Below are positions 1 through 10,838 of a DNA stretch of 64,000 nt, in pieces. The DNA comes from Epiperipatus broadwayi. Lineage: Eukaryota; Onychophora; Udeonychophora; Euonychophora; Peripatidae. The notes under the pieces were generated by a model, which saw nothing but the letters and a program-made list of their open reading frames with translations, did not search any database and was not told the origin of the DNA. The position numbers and the translations under genes are program-made. The stretch lies in NCBI GenBank assembly GCA_028023455.1, contig JAQFVV010006342.1:887001-951000 (forward strand). The letters run 5' to 3'. Position 1 is the first letter of the stretch. Each line of letters begins with the position of its first letter.

Positions 1-290
1 TATTTGGAAGAGTTAAAATCAAATTAATTTTTTTCTAGACATTCAACATTTAATGATAAATGATGGAAATTGTCCACCACATTATCACATCGTGACAGTC
101 CATTTTATGTTACTGTCTCTTATTAAAAAAGTGGTATTTAACATTTATGGATTTCTTTGTATTTAGAGCTGAACACAATACTTTATTTTTAAGTTGAATG
201 GAAACTGAACATGAGTTTAGATATTTCTTTTATTTTTGGAATCATTATTCTAGTGAAATCAAACTAAACTGTTGTTATCCTTCATAAAAC

Positions 291-728
291 TACAGAAGCA
301 ATTTAATAAAGAGAAAGGAAATATACCTTTGGTCATGTGCTTTTCATGAATTTACATGCACTCACCCATGAGCTCAGTTTAAAAAACATAAGTTGAAACT
401 CTTATGCTTAGAGCTTGTCTTACATAAACCAACCTTTTGTCATCCATGCTAAATCAGGGTTTTAACCTACTGTGTGCCTCATTTGTTAAATTATAAGTCA
501 GGCACATAATAGGTTAAAGTCCTAATTTAGCACAGTGAGAAAAAGGTTGGCTTATATAACAATAAGCTTTAAACATAAGTGATCTACTTAAATGCTTTTT
601 AAACTGAACTCACAGGTGAATATATGTAAATTTGTGAAGAGTGCATGACTAAAGATTTATATCCTATTTCTTTATTATAGATGTTGTCAGCACTATATAA
701 ATAGTTATTTATTACAGAAGCAATTTAA
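291..728. repeat. Long foldback (palindromic) element with flanking direct repeats
   Basis: Positions about 305-490 are the reverse complement of about 490-681, with scattered mismatches. For example GCTCAGTTTAAAAA near 372 mirrors TTTTTAAACTGAACT near 596, and the two central blocks TGTGCCTC and CAGGCACA face each other. A 16-bp direct repeat, TACAGAAGCAATTTAA, lies at 291-306 and 713-728 and looks like a target-site duplication. The right side carries about 30 bp between palindrome end and repeat that the left side lacks. No coding potential. It is probably a non-autonomous foldback element or MITE; the family is not known to me. Confidence 0.75.
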
Positions 729-1582
729 GACAAAATAAATTTTGTATAGTCTTGTGTAGCCGTATTGTGATTTTTAATGACCCTCAAATATCGGACTATT
801 AATATTAAAATTGTAATCACTTTACTATCATTTTATATTCCCAATTAGTATTTTATAATATTAATGAATAATTAATTTTACACTTTTTATTTTCAATACT
901 ATTTTATTTCTCTCCAAGTCTTTATTAGATTATTAATGAGTATTGTCATTTATAAGTCTGCGAAGATTGTTGACCTGTTGAAATATTATTAAAGAAATAG
1001 AAAACACTGAAACAACTTCCATAAAACTGATAATCCTTTAATATTATAAAACAATGAAATTGTTTTTGATTCTTCAACATTTTGAGCAAAATTTAATAAT
1101 TTTTTGTGGGTGCTAAAGTTCCCTTTTTCTGATGTGAAAAGAGTTGTTTTTTTTCTTCTTAATTTAAACGAAAAGTAAATCATTTTTGTGAACTCATAAA
1201 AATACTGTCTGTAAGTTCTGAAATTAATGAATAAGTTTTCAGCTAATAATATATGTATTATAAATTATAGAGTAATTATTGATGGAGATTTTAAATATTC
1301 ATATTCATTAATCAATAAATATAAATATAAATATGCATACCTTAATATATACAAAATGTAAATGGGAGTAACCAAAACAACTAGAAAAGCTTACTGATGT
1401 TTTGGTTGCTTTCATTTAAACTTAATCAATAAATTTATGAATACAAATTTATTAGATTCTTAAACTTATTTGACAATTTTTAGATGTTATAAAATATAAC
1501 TCAGGACAATATAATGTTTTTTTAAAGAGATTTACTTAATTTCATTGTTTTTTGTAATCTTTTCCATGAGACTTTTTTGAAG
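729..1582. other. AT-rich DNA without recognised features
   Basis: Only a 64-codon open frame on the minus strand near 989-1183, rich in Lys, Phe and Leu, of the kind expected by chance at this base composition. No repeat of the families described elsewhere in the window was seen. Confidence 0.5.
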
Positions 1583-1612
1583 TGGTGATCATGTGATGTT
1601 TATTGGCTTTAA
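1583..1612 (+). repeat. Terminal fragment of foldback family F1
   Basis: The motif GGTGATCATGTGATGTTTA followed by a TGG..TTA end matches the outer ends of the F1 copies at 26711-26743 and 48870-48900. Only the end is present; the internal F1 core is missing. Confidence 0.5.
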
Positions 1613-3239
1613 GCCATATTTCTCATCAAGTCAGTTATGTATCAAGGTTCAAATGATGCAGTGAACCTGAGGAGCATAATTTAGAGGTAGTATGATAAAA
1701 AACACTCATAAAAAATAGGAAATAAACAATACACTGAACTTTTTATGCATGTTTGTTACCATCAAATTTGAGAGATTAAGTGAGGGGCTAGTAAGATATT
1801 ATTTCCTCTAATAGTTATATGAGATGACAAAAAAAAAAAGATTATAAAAGTGCAAATAACAAATTTTAAAATCAATTTCTTAGTTTTTCCATTTTGGAAA
1901 CAAGTTTAAATTCTTTAAATGAAAGATTGAACTATTACAATTATATAATAATAATTTTGGCTTTATTTGTGACACCCCGAGTTTACCAAATATTTTTAAA
2001 GACACAATAATGCAATATTGTTTAGATCTACAAAATAAATTATTTAATGATACCAAAAATAAATCTGATATAAATGCCCTAGATAATGAATGAGATATTA
2101 TTAAAGATTACTTAAAAGTATAATGGCATGTTTAGATATTTTGCAATTTCTACATGAAAATAATTTAACAATTCTGAATTTGGTGATAGCTTTATGTATT
2201 TTCTTCAACAAAACTATTAACAGTCATTTTTGAAGAAAATTACTTTTCAAAATTGAAATTAATAAAAAAAATCACAATATATTATATCACAAATATTTAA
2301 AAAAATGTCCATATTAAATATAGCAAATAAAAGATATAGCAATTTAGATTTAGAAAATATATATAAAAAAATCTGTAATGAAAACAAGAACATTACTGTA
2401 GGAAATGAATAAAAATACATTGTTTTTTTTTTTAACTATTTGCATTCTTTCTTTATTTTAATGTGATTCCTCTTAATGTGCAGTATAATAAAATGATTCA
2501 TAACATGCTATTGTACTTTACATCTTTAATGTAAGTGGTGGAGAGGCATAAAAATTCTGCACCTAGGCGATGCAAACTCATGGAATGATCCTACTTTTGT
2601 AATATACATTTCACAATGGCATTGTAAGAAATGTGATTTAGTTATAAAAAAAATTATTAGAAGCAATATAAAAAAAGCTAAATAAATTTTCAGACATCTT
2701 GGAAAGACTTTGAAATTATAAAAACATTGACTTTCAAAAAATCATTTTATGAAACAGTAGAACATCCAAATGTTCTGTACTGTAAATTGATACACAAAAG
2801 AAAAAACTGATATATTATTCTTCCTACCAAGTTTTGCACCCATTTTGCTTATTTATAGTCTCACAGAACTGCAACAAATATTTAAAACATATGGCTGACG
2901 AGAAGTGATCATATTTAATATCTACAGTTTATTATTTATTAATTTTTTTTTTTTAAATAAAAAAATTTCTGCAAAAAATTATTTCCATTTTATTTATTTA
3001 TTTGTATTAAAGTCAACTTATTAATGTAATTACTAGTAATCATAATCATAGCTAATTATGACTACTAGTTAGTCAAAAGCGTACTCAGCATACTAATTCG
3101 ATGTACGTAGTACATTTATTTTAAAATATTAAACAAGCTTTTCTTAGTATATGTGTTGTAAGCATTATTTATATTGAATCAACTTATTAATATAAAAATT
3201 AAAATGTCTTTTACATATATATTATTTTTAAAGAAGGGT
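1613..3239. other. AT-rich DNA without recognised features
   Basis: Homopolymer A and T runs (for example near 1828, 2422 and 2946) and short chance open frames. No coding similarity was noticed on either strand. Confidence 0.5.
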
Positions 3240-4092
3240 AACTGAGGATTATTAATGTCAGTGGCCTAAAATCCCTAATGGCTTGCAAAATTGCCACAAA
3301 TAAATCTTCTTTATACAGTCATGCCACATAAATTTGCCTAAATAGGAATCCAGATGTTGTCACACAATTCCCTGGTGTGACCCCATTGTCTTTCAATGTT
3401 TTGTGTATGCATGCCGGTAACCATATCTACAAAGTTATATCGATGATTTACTTTGAAATGTTCAAATCCTGTACACCTTAATTCATCAGTTTTACAGGTT
3501 CTCCTAACAGTCTGAATAAATAGTAAATCCATCTGTGACATTTTGTTTTATCACTTCCATAAAATAGCCAGTGTTATACCTGGGACAATTACAATAAAGC
3601 TCTTACTGGTTTCTCTCCACAAGCCATCAACACTGATGTGAATGTATTCTCCCCAGTCGGTTTTTCCATTTTGTAAAAAGACTTTCATCGATTTAAACAA
3701 TTCTGCTCAACTCTATGATTTTGCACAAGGCTCAAGATAAAAGCCTGGATGTTCCCACTTCTCTTAGATAGTTTTTCCAAACAATGAGTGTCTTATCAGA
3801 CAAATCTAACTGTTTTCTCCCTCATTCAATCAACATTAATTCTCCAGATCAGCTATAAATGAATCTGAGTACTATCAGAAATGGAGTTGTGTAGCCCTCT
3901 AATGACCTTCCTTTCTAAATAGATATTTGGTTTAAACAACTTTTCATGTTGCATCAGCACTTTGGGGCTGTTTGTATGTGCAGTGTCATATCATGCCAAT
4001 TGTGCAGACTTTTCAAGAGGCAAGATCCCATAGCATTGGAAATACTGCATTGTATGCTGTTCTGTCAAAGTAAGATTACAAATTTTCATCGT
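3240..4092 (-). pseudogene. Merlin-type DDE transposase pseudogene
   Basis: Merlin transposases are relatives of the bacterial IS1016/IS1595 enzymes and catalyse cut-and-paste DNA transposition. Read on the minus strand from about 4092, the fragments follow the family order: an N-terminal segment ending in a WKNYLREV-like block near 3750; an IDES motif (first catalytic acidic region) near 3690; a DGFTIYSDC block (second acidic region) near 3530; then VNHRYNFVDMVTG and HTQNIERQW (3395-3450), the family's very characteristic C-terminal signature. The order and the VNH..FVD..TG.HTQ.IE..W string make the assignment strong. Several stop codons and frame changes interrupt it, so it cannot encode an active enzyme. 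The longest open piece is 3338-3541. Terminal inverted repeats were not located. This is a fossil copy unrelated to its neighbours. Confidence 0.85.
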
Positions 4093-4337
4093 TTTGCCAA
4101 AAAAAGATATTGAATGTAAACAAAATACGACAATGTTCAGAGCATATTGGCATTTTCATGTTATAATATAAATTTTAACAAAATTGAAATAAACTTTCTA
4201 AATGAAATTTATAACTGATTTATTAATATTTTTAAAACTTAACAATTAACACATCTTCTGTAAAATAAATTAAAAAAAAAACAAACAAATATTTGTAGGT
4301 TTATGAAACTGTATAAATAAAAAAAAAGGCTGCCAAA

Positions 4338-4440
4338 CATTGATGGTTGAGAGGTCAGTGCAACTGCCTTGCACTAGCAGGCAGTTGCCCGGGTTGTGGG
4401 TTCACGTCCCGGCCGATGCTATGACACTTTAAAAAAAACA
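4338..4440 (+). repeat. SINE-G copy (tRNA-Gly-derived), 5'-truncated
   Basis: Matches the SINE-G copies at 7605 and 31341: the tRNA-like GGTTGAGAGGTCAGTGC (A-box region), a B box GGTTCACGTCCCGGCC, then the family tail GATGCTATGACAC and an A run. The first bases of the tRNA acceptor stem are missing. There is a short internal insertion around the anticodon-arm/variable region. Confidence 0.8.
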
Positions 4441-4572
4441 TGATAGAAAGGATAATACATAAGTACCTACATTTGAAATAACAATCCTTTATTAGCACTT
4501 TCACATAAGTACATGTAATTACCTAATAATGGTTTTAATGAAAGATGAAAGATCAGCTGTAAAAATAAATAA

Positions 4573-4690
4573 ATGAATGGTTTATTGCTTGACACTTCAT
4601 AAATAAGTTCAAAAGCTGGAAGTGACGAGTGGAGCCCCAATCATATACTATGAGTTCCAGAATCTCTATCATTACACTAACAACACAAGG
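4573..4690 (-). repeat. SINE-T copy
   Basis: On the minus strand it has a tRNA-like head (TTAGTGTAATGATAGAG near 4675) and ends in the family tail, GAACTTATTTATGAAGTG then CAAGCAATAAACCATT. The tail matches copies at 22105, 25850, 39125, 41725 and 50505. The head differs from that of the 25850, 41725 and 50505 copies. Confidence 0.65.
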
Positions 4691-5448
4691 CATTAGTCAG
4701 AAATTAAAGAATTTGACTATTCATATTAAAAGCAAAAAAATTTTTTGATTGACAAACATTTTCATTCCTTTTTCTTTTTTTTTTGCTGCAAGGAAACTAT
4801 TAAAAAGCAGACAATTTTCATTATGAAAATTTTTTAATAATTAATAAATTTATTTTAAAAAATTACTGAAATCATTATCAATAGGAGGACAGAATTTTTC
4901 TTTTACCTATTCAAGCCATAACTATAACCATCCAATACTGATCAGTAAATGGATAGCTAAAGGATAATTGTGTCAAATTAATCTGGATTGGTCAAATGAG
5001 GATGAATATAAGAAATAATCATAATGTAGTATAAAGCCTTTCCCACTAAAGAAACCTTCTATCCTTCTAAGGGTATATCACTGTATTTAATATAATAATA
5101 TGAGATGAAAAAAATGAATTCTTTTTATAATTTTACATTTAGAAAAAAATGGAAATAAAGTGAATATTAATCAAGAAAATATTTATCAAATTCTAAAAAC
5201 TACAGAAGTTCCTCACTTTTAAAAGACTTTTAATAGTAATAAGAAATTACTCTAAGACGATTATATACAACTCAATGAAAATAATATAACTATTTTTTTA
5301 TTACATGAAATATTAATAGCCAGGATATAACTGAATCCCAAACAGTTTAGTTTTAGTTTTACCAGCTGCTATTTGTAAAGTGTGTTAATATTTGTAATTA
5401 TATATAGGCCTATTTTCATCACCTTATTTTAACTGTTAAATGTTTTTA

Positions 5449-5760
5449 AAAAATTCAAATTTTATTTATATTTTTCAAATAAATTCAATTATCAGCAATA
5501 GCACATAGATTAGAATAGATCGCAATGTTTTGGATGTTATTCTCTTCCCTCCATGTATTTTCTGGTCTTATCAGTAACAGTCGTTGCATAATAACAACCA
5601 AATTACTTTTAGATGAGTGAATGTTGAATTCAAGGCAATACTTTAACCAACTATTCTATTTTGCCTTTTGTAGGAAATATATGAATGTTTTATTGACCAT
5701 TATCTTTGACAGAATAATCTAATTGATTAAAGCACCACTTTGAATTCAGTATTCCTAAAA
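5449..5760 (+). repeat. Diverged repeat R3, copy 1
   Basis: Shares ordered blocks with 16225-16430: TAGCACA..GATTAGAATA, then an ..ATGTTTTGG..TATTCT block, a TCTG.TCT.ATCAGT.ACAG block, and AACCAACTA. The similarity is patchy, which indicates two old copies of the same unidentified repeat. No ORF. Confidence 0.5.
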
Positions 5761-5921
5761 CATAACGGTTACTGGATTAATTTCAATCCTACTATTATGC
5801 CTGAAGGAGAGAAAAAAATCACTCAAAGTATTGTGCTGTGTTCTAACCTGTGGATAATTAATAACAAGTGAATGTAGTTGAAAAGTTTAAATAAAGTTTG
5901 AATTTTTCTAAAAGCATTTAA

Positions 5922-6030
5922 TATTGCTGACCCATCTGATCACACAGATGATTGCTGGTTTAGCATGAAATACGTATATTGGTGATTATTTATCTTTTCA
6001 ACATGTGTGTGATCAGATGGGTCAGCAATA
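5922..6030. repeat. 25-bp perfect inverted repeat (hairpin)
   Basis: Positions 5922-5946 and 6006-6030 are perfect reverse complements over 25 bp and centre on TGACCCATCTGATCAC / GTGATCAGATGGGTCA, with a 59-bp loop. The right arm is also the start of a tRNA-like module (next entry). Confidence 0.85.
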
Positions 6031-6240
6031 TGAGATGGCACTGAGAGTAGTGGGTCGTGTGAAAGTCTGAGTTCGAATCCCGCCTATATTACATATATAA
6101 ATGCAGGTTTAAGCCTGTAAAATGTATTAAAAGCATTTAATAACTGAAACACACAGGTTTATTATATACCTGTGTTTATATATGTAATATATAGGGTATA
6201 TGAGCACAGACTTTCAAACGACCCACCACTAAAGCAGATG
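6006..6240. repeat. tRNA-like modules in inverted orientation (family T3)
   Basis: The forward module 6030-6092 has GATGGCACTGAGAGTAGTGG (A-box-like), then GAAAGTCTGAGTTCGAATCC (B box GAGTTCGAATCC). Positions 6165-6235 hold an inverted, more diverged module: the reverse complement reads GTCGTTTGAAAGTCTGTGCT. A hairpin, ACACAGGT..ACCTGTGT, lies between them at 6152-6177. Related pairs occur at 49989-50361 and 55681-55867, and a single module at 20985-21060. Confidence 0.65.
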
Positions 6241-6949
6241 ATGGAAATAGTGCAACATATAACAATAAGTAAAATTCCATACTTTCTTCTTTTTAATATT
6301 CTACCGTTTAATATTTTCTTTATTTACTTATGTATTATTAGAATAATTAAATTATGGTGAGAAAAGAGTCGAATCTTAATAGATTTTTTTTATTGTTATT
6401 AAATATATTTTTAAAATCTCACTAGTTTCATTCTGAAGTTTCTTTTATGCTAATTAGTGCTTATAGAAAATTTTAAGCTAACTGCTTAGAAATAAACAAC
6501 TCACCATTTATTATAAAAGAAAACTGTAAATTGATATTTCATAATCGGCTGGAGAATTAGTTTTTGGATCCCATTCTCCTTATCATTAAAATAGCACATT
6601 TATCTACTTTAAATGCTGGCATCCAGATATAAGCTATTCTTAAGTAAGGGTCATTTCCTTCAAATATTCCTTCCACTATTGTCAACGTAGACGAGTACGA
6701 TAATCAAGAAATATAATTATGGTTTCTCAATTTAACCATACATATTTACAATTGTGTATTTCATTAGAAACCTGTTTAATTATCTAGTAAATAATAAAAA
6801 AAACCCATTATACTACAGTCGATTTATAAATACCCTTAACAGTAAAGACTCTATGCGGGTAGAAAAACCATTTATTGTTTCAATGTATTAATATTATTAA
6901 AAGGCAACAAAATTGGATGTAGACAATAAAAGAGATATAGTAGTTTATA

Positions 6950-7590
6950 TTTAATTCACGATTAATCATGGTAATAATGAATTTAAAAAAGTTAACAATT
7001 ACGAATACCTTGGTTAGATTATTAAATATAATAGATGAAGTTAATCATAGAATTAAACTTGACTAGAGTGTTTTTGATAGAAATAACTCAATATTAAAAG
7101 AAAATATGCCTATGAGTTTGACAAGAAAAGCTTTTTTTAATAGATATGATTTACCAATTATTCTTTATTGATCTGAAACTTGGACACGTAATAAATGAGC
7201 AATAGAAAGATTTCAGACTACTCAACTAAGTGTGGAAAGATCTATGTTAGGAGTAAAAAGAAGAGATTGAAAACAAAATGCAATGATGTGAGAACAAACA
7301 AATATCACTGAAACAAGAGATTGAAATAGAGCTAGGCAGGCTATATTGATCTAAAAGAAAGTTATAGACGGATAGTTGAAGTTTTAAAATGGATTGAAAG
7401 AGATTGTAAAAGACTTAAAAAGTGACTGCATGTGAAATAAATGGATAAAATATAGAAGTTTGCTGGTATATTGTGAAAAAGAGAAGTTAGGAAATGGAGT
7501 AGCTGACTTAAACTTGGAAAAATCTTCATCCTGCAATGGATCCGTAATGACTAAAAGAGATTTGTTTAATATGTTTATTTTTGATATTAA
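6950..7590 (+). pseudogene. RTE-like LINE, C-terminal ORF remnant
   Basis: Conceptual translation gives, in order, NNYEYLG (RT palm end), NSILKENMP, SLTRKAFFNRYDLP, LY-stop-SETWTRNK, ERFQTTQLSVERSMLGV and RRD-stop-KQNAMM. This is the conserved stretch after the RT of RTE-type non-LTR retrotransposons (the YGSETW and ER.MLG.T.RDR motifs). Several in-frame stops interrupt it, including TGA at 7169-7171, 7268-7270 and 7289-7291; the last two read best as CGA to TGA. The RT catalytic core upstream is absent, as in a 5'-truncated copy. A SINE-G copy (7605-7699) was inserted just downstream. Confidence 0.75.
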
Positions 7591-7604
7591 AATAACTGTA
7601 GACA

Positions 7605-7699
7605 TCAAGCGTTGGTGGCCGAGTGGTTAGCACAACTGCCTTACAAGCAGTTGTCCCGGGGTTCGCTTCTCGGCCGACGTTTTGACACATAAGGAAAAA
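7605..7699 (+). repeat. SINE-G copy with 16-bp target duplication
   Basis: A complete short SINE derived from tRNA-Gly. It has the leader TCAA, tRNA-like GCGTTGGTGGCCGAGTGG (A box), an anticodon arm ACTGC-CTTACAA-GCAGT, B box GGGGTTCGCTTCTC, and tail ACGTTTTGACACATAAGG with an A run. It is flanked by identical AAAATAACTGTAGACA at 7589-7604 and 7700-7715, as expected for target-primed retroposition by a LINE. The anticodon position reads TAC, not the parental TCC. Confidence 0.9.
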
Positions 7700-8497
7700 A
7701 AAATAACTGTAGACAAAAGTGGAAAGACTTGTTTTAAAAAGACCCTATATGATTAATTTTCTAAAAATTTCAATTAAATAATATTGTAGTTAATATATAT
7801 ATAACGTTCATAATTGTCTATGACCATAAGAAATATATTTAGTCTCCCTCTTTATTTATATCTATCAACCGCACACAGCTATGAGTATGAAGCCATGGAG
7901 CTTTGAAAGCGCTAAGCTTTAAATAAATTACTAATAAATATAACTTCTTTAACGAGCGTTAAAAGCGCATAATTATTGATATTATATCTTGTTTATTTTC
8001 TAGTTTGTGCTTTATATATTATCATTTACAAAGTTTTTATCTTTCAAGCCTTATTTTTATGCATTTAATATATATTATAAGCATTTTACATATATGTATA
8101 TTTGAAGTAGTACATATTAATTTACACTGCTTGTTTTCTATTAATAACATTTTTTTCCATTTATGTAATAAAATAAATTATGCACCCCTCCTTCCCATAG
8201 TTTGTAGCTAAATCAATATTGCAATAATTTTCATATTGATAGCATATAAAATGGAAATAATTACAAAATAATAATAACTTTGTGCAATGATGTTAAGTAA
8301 ATAAAATAAAAATAAACTGTAATAAGTTTATGTCAATCATTTTTAGATCTAAAAGCATTTTCATTAATGAAATATTATAGCTGTATTCTATACTTAGTGA
8401 TTTTTCTAAAGGTGAATTTATGATTTGGAGATTTTTTTTTTTAAGAAAAACGCATCAAAATTGTTCATCAGATTAGCAATAACATGTCATTGTTTAT

Positions 8498-8585
8498 ATA
8501 TATGGCAAAGCGTTGACCGGGAAGCGAACCCGGATCGGCTGCTTGGAAGGTAGCTATGCTAGTCGCTAAGCCACCAACGCTTGAC
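8498..8585 (-). repeat. Retroposed tRNA-Gly(UCC)-like SINE-G copy with 17-bp target duplication
   Basis: The minus strand at 8580-8510 folds as a near-complete tRNA. The acceptor GCGTTGG pairs with TCAACGC, the T arm is CCGGG-TTCGCTT-CCCGG, and the anticodon loop CTTCCAA gives anticodon TCC (Gly). The anticodon stem has one A.C mismatch. It is preceded by GTCAA and followed by TTTGCCATATAT, like other SINE-G copies. AACATGTCATTGTTTAT at 8481-8497 and 8586-8602 is a perfect target duplication. A functional tRNA gene is less likely, because of the duplication and the stem and D-arm differences from the usual metazoan tRNA-Gly. A tRNA-scanning program might still call it. Confidence 0.85.
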
Positions 8586-8602
8586 AACATGTCATTGTTT
8601 AT

Positions 8603-10401
8603 CTTCAATTCTTATCAGAAAGTATTATAGTTCCAATTATATATGTACAATATATCTCAATGAAAAAATGACTGATCCTCTCTTCAAGCTGCCTTTAAAG
8701 CTATATCAGGATCAATGCATATGTTACATAATGATTTACGTAATGATGGAATTGTGCTAACGTTAAATCTAGCTTAAAATTGGCAAAAGTGCTACTGAAA
8801 TATTTGAAATGATTAAAATCATGTAAGGCAGTGAAGCCATGAGTTTGCGTTTTCGAATGGTTTGTAAGAATTCACGAAGCTAGAGAGACCATTAAAGATA
8901 ATTTATGAAGTTATGAATTTACATTGTAACTGTCGATACAGATTTGCTAGCATCTAAACTAAGCCATTAAATAACAAGTTAATTCAAAGATGATATTATA
9001 GGCATCTTGGAAAAAGAGAGGACTAATCAACTTATCACTAGAGCATACTATATATATATATTGTATAAGAATTGACATTTGTGAAGATTTAGTCATTATG
9101 TTTTCGTCATCCGAAATGTTTACATTAATATACAAAGTGATTAACACAAATTATATTGCATTGTGGGAAACTACTTTAAGTAGATAATTTTTGTTCTCAG
9201 TAGAAAATTGCTTTTCGTAATGCAATGTAAGATTTGTTAATTACATGGTTTGTTTAAACATTTATCTTTTAAAAATCTTATTAACTTGTCATTATTTCAT
9301 ACAATAATGAATATGTTTCAACATAATGGTCGCTAGTTAAAATTAGCGTTGACCTGGAATCAATTTTTTATCATTCATATGATAATAAGCTGTAGGTGGC
9401 TTCATTTATTTCTATTTATTTTTGCTTCGATTATCACAAGTTAAAACACGATCGACAAAAGAAATATGTATTTCTATTATTTAAAAAAAATATAAAGTCG
9501 TAAAAATTTATATAGACAAAAATAAGATTTTAATTAATAATTGAATAATTAAAAAAAAAACCACGTCTATTTTCTTTAAATTCGGCAACTTTAAAAAAAT
9601 TGACTTTTTCTTTAAAAAATAAGCAGAAATTTAATAAAACTCGGAAAAAAATTGCTTTACTAACAAAAATTATTAATACCAAATGTCAAGTACATAGACT
9701 CCATCAGAGCTTGCTAGATTTTGCGGGGTCTCGAGGAAAAAATTAATAGACGAATCCCAATGCGGAAAAAAATTTAAAAGTCATATAATTTTATTAAACA
9801 TAATTTATAAAAATAAAATACATAAAGTCAACAAAGAATCACTTAGTAAAGAGTCCGACTCTGAATGTAAGATCCTCAGATGGATCTCGATTCCAGTACT
9901 AGCACTTCCGGAGGTTGATCTTCTGATGAACTCTCCAGCAATGAAGCCATTCGACTTTTTTTTAAATTTATTAACAGAAAACTTATATTATTTTTTAATT
10001 TTTGCCAACTTTATATTGCTTTTATCAAAACGAATTAAACACACACATATATAACTAAGAATCTTATAAAATTAATTAAATATTTCTCATACCTATTGTT
10101 ATCAAATTTTCTTAGAAATTTGAAAGTGTGGATGGACCAAACTGATATCTAAGATGACCTTGGAATGGCATTGGCTTGTTCATAAAAATTTCAACATAGT
10201 ATACTGAATTTACATTTCGACTTAATAAAGTGTCTAATTGTTTATGTGATTGTAGTCATTCGGGACAATTGATATTTTAATCATCTGATTGGTACACAAA
10301 TTGATAAAATCAGATGTTTAAAATGTCATGAATAATATTATTCCTTAAATTTTAGCTCTGTATTCACTAATTAAAAATGATATACATAAAACTAAATTTT
10401 T
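8603..10401. other. Mostly AT-rich DNA; small CpG-containing patch near 9700-9960
   Basis: No coding similarity was recognised. Two short stretches, 9700-9760 and 9850-9960, have a higher GC content and several CpGs (GCGGGGTCTCGAGG near 9722; CTTCCGGAGG near 9905), in contrast to the CpG-poor surroundings. They could belong to a recently inserted or unidentified repeat; no family was assigned. Confidence 0.4.
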
Positions 10402-10735
10402 GAAACCACTAAAACATCACATGATCACCATTTCTTATGCTAACATAAGGTGTTAAAACAGTAGCAAATTCTCCATACAGTAGTGCCACCTGTTGCAAGT
10501 CTTACAATGGATGCTAGAAGGTTTGTGCACAAAATCCCTATCTAGCACCATAAGCTAGAAAATAATCTGGGTAGATATATAGGTATTAGATAGGAATTTT
10601 ATGCACAAACATTCCTGCATCCATAGATTATTAAGGCTTGTTCTGGATGATACCACTGTATTGTGAGTTTGCTACTGTTTTAACAGCTTGTGTAAGCATG
10701 GAAAATGGGGATCATGTGACATTTTAGTAGTTTCA
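10402..10735. repeat. Foldback family F1, copy A (complete palindrome)
   Basis: Arms of about 150 bp. The left arm begins GAAACCACTAAAACATCACA and runs through ATGATCACCATT, GTTAAAACAGTAGCAAA, TCTCCATACAGTAGTGCCACC and GGATGC. The right arm is its reverse complement, ending ATCATGTGACATTTTAGTAG. The centre holds GCTAGAAA..CTGGGTAGATAT. No ORF, so it is non-autonomous. It defines the arm order for the other F1 copies. Confidence 0.8.
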
Positions 10736-10838
10736 CAACAATCCTACCCATGGGATGATGGTGGTTATGGTTTTTTATAAAAAAAAACAAAGATGCCAAA
10801 ATGTATATATATTGAACTGGATGCCAATCATATATGAC

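Noticed and set aside
989-1183. Small Lys/Phe-rich open frame on the minus strand, one of many
   Set aside because: Length and composition are what random 75-80% A+T DNA gives. There is no homology, splice structure or repeat relation. The same applies to the frames at 7384, 8005, 17144, 23541, 37814, 40716, 43938, 52698 and 62238.
8510-8580. Functional tRNA-Gly(UCC) gene
   Set aside because: The cloverleaf is nearly complete, but the 17-bp target duplication, SINE leader and tail, an A.C mismatch in the anticodon stem and D-arm changes favour a retroposed SINE-G copy.
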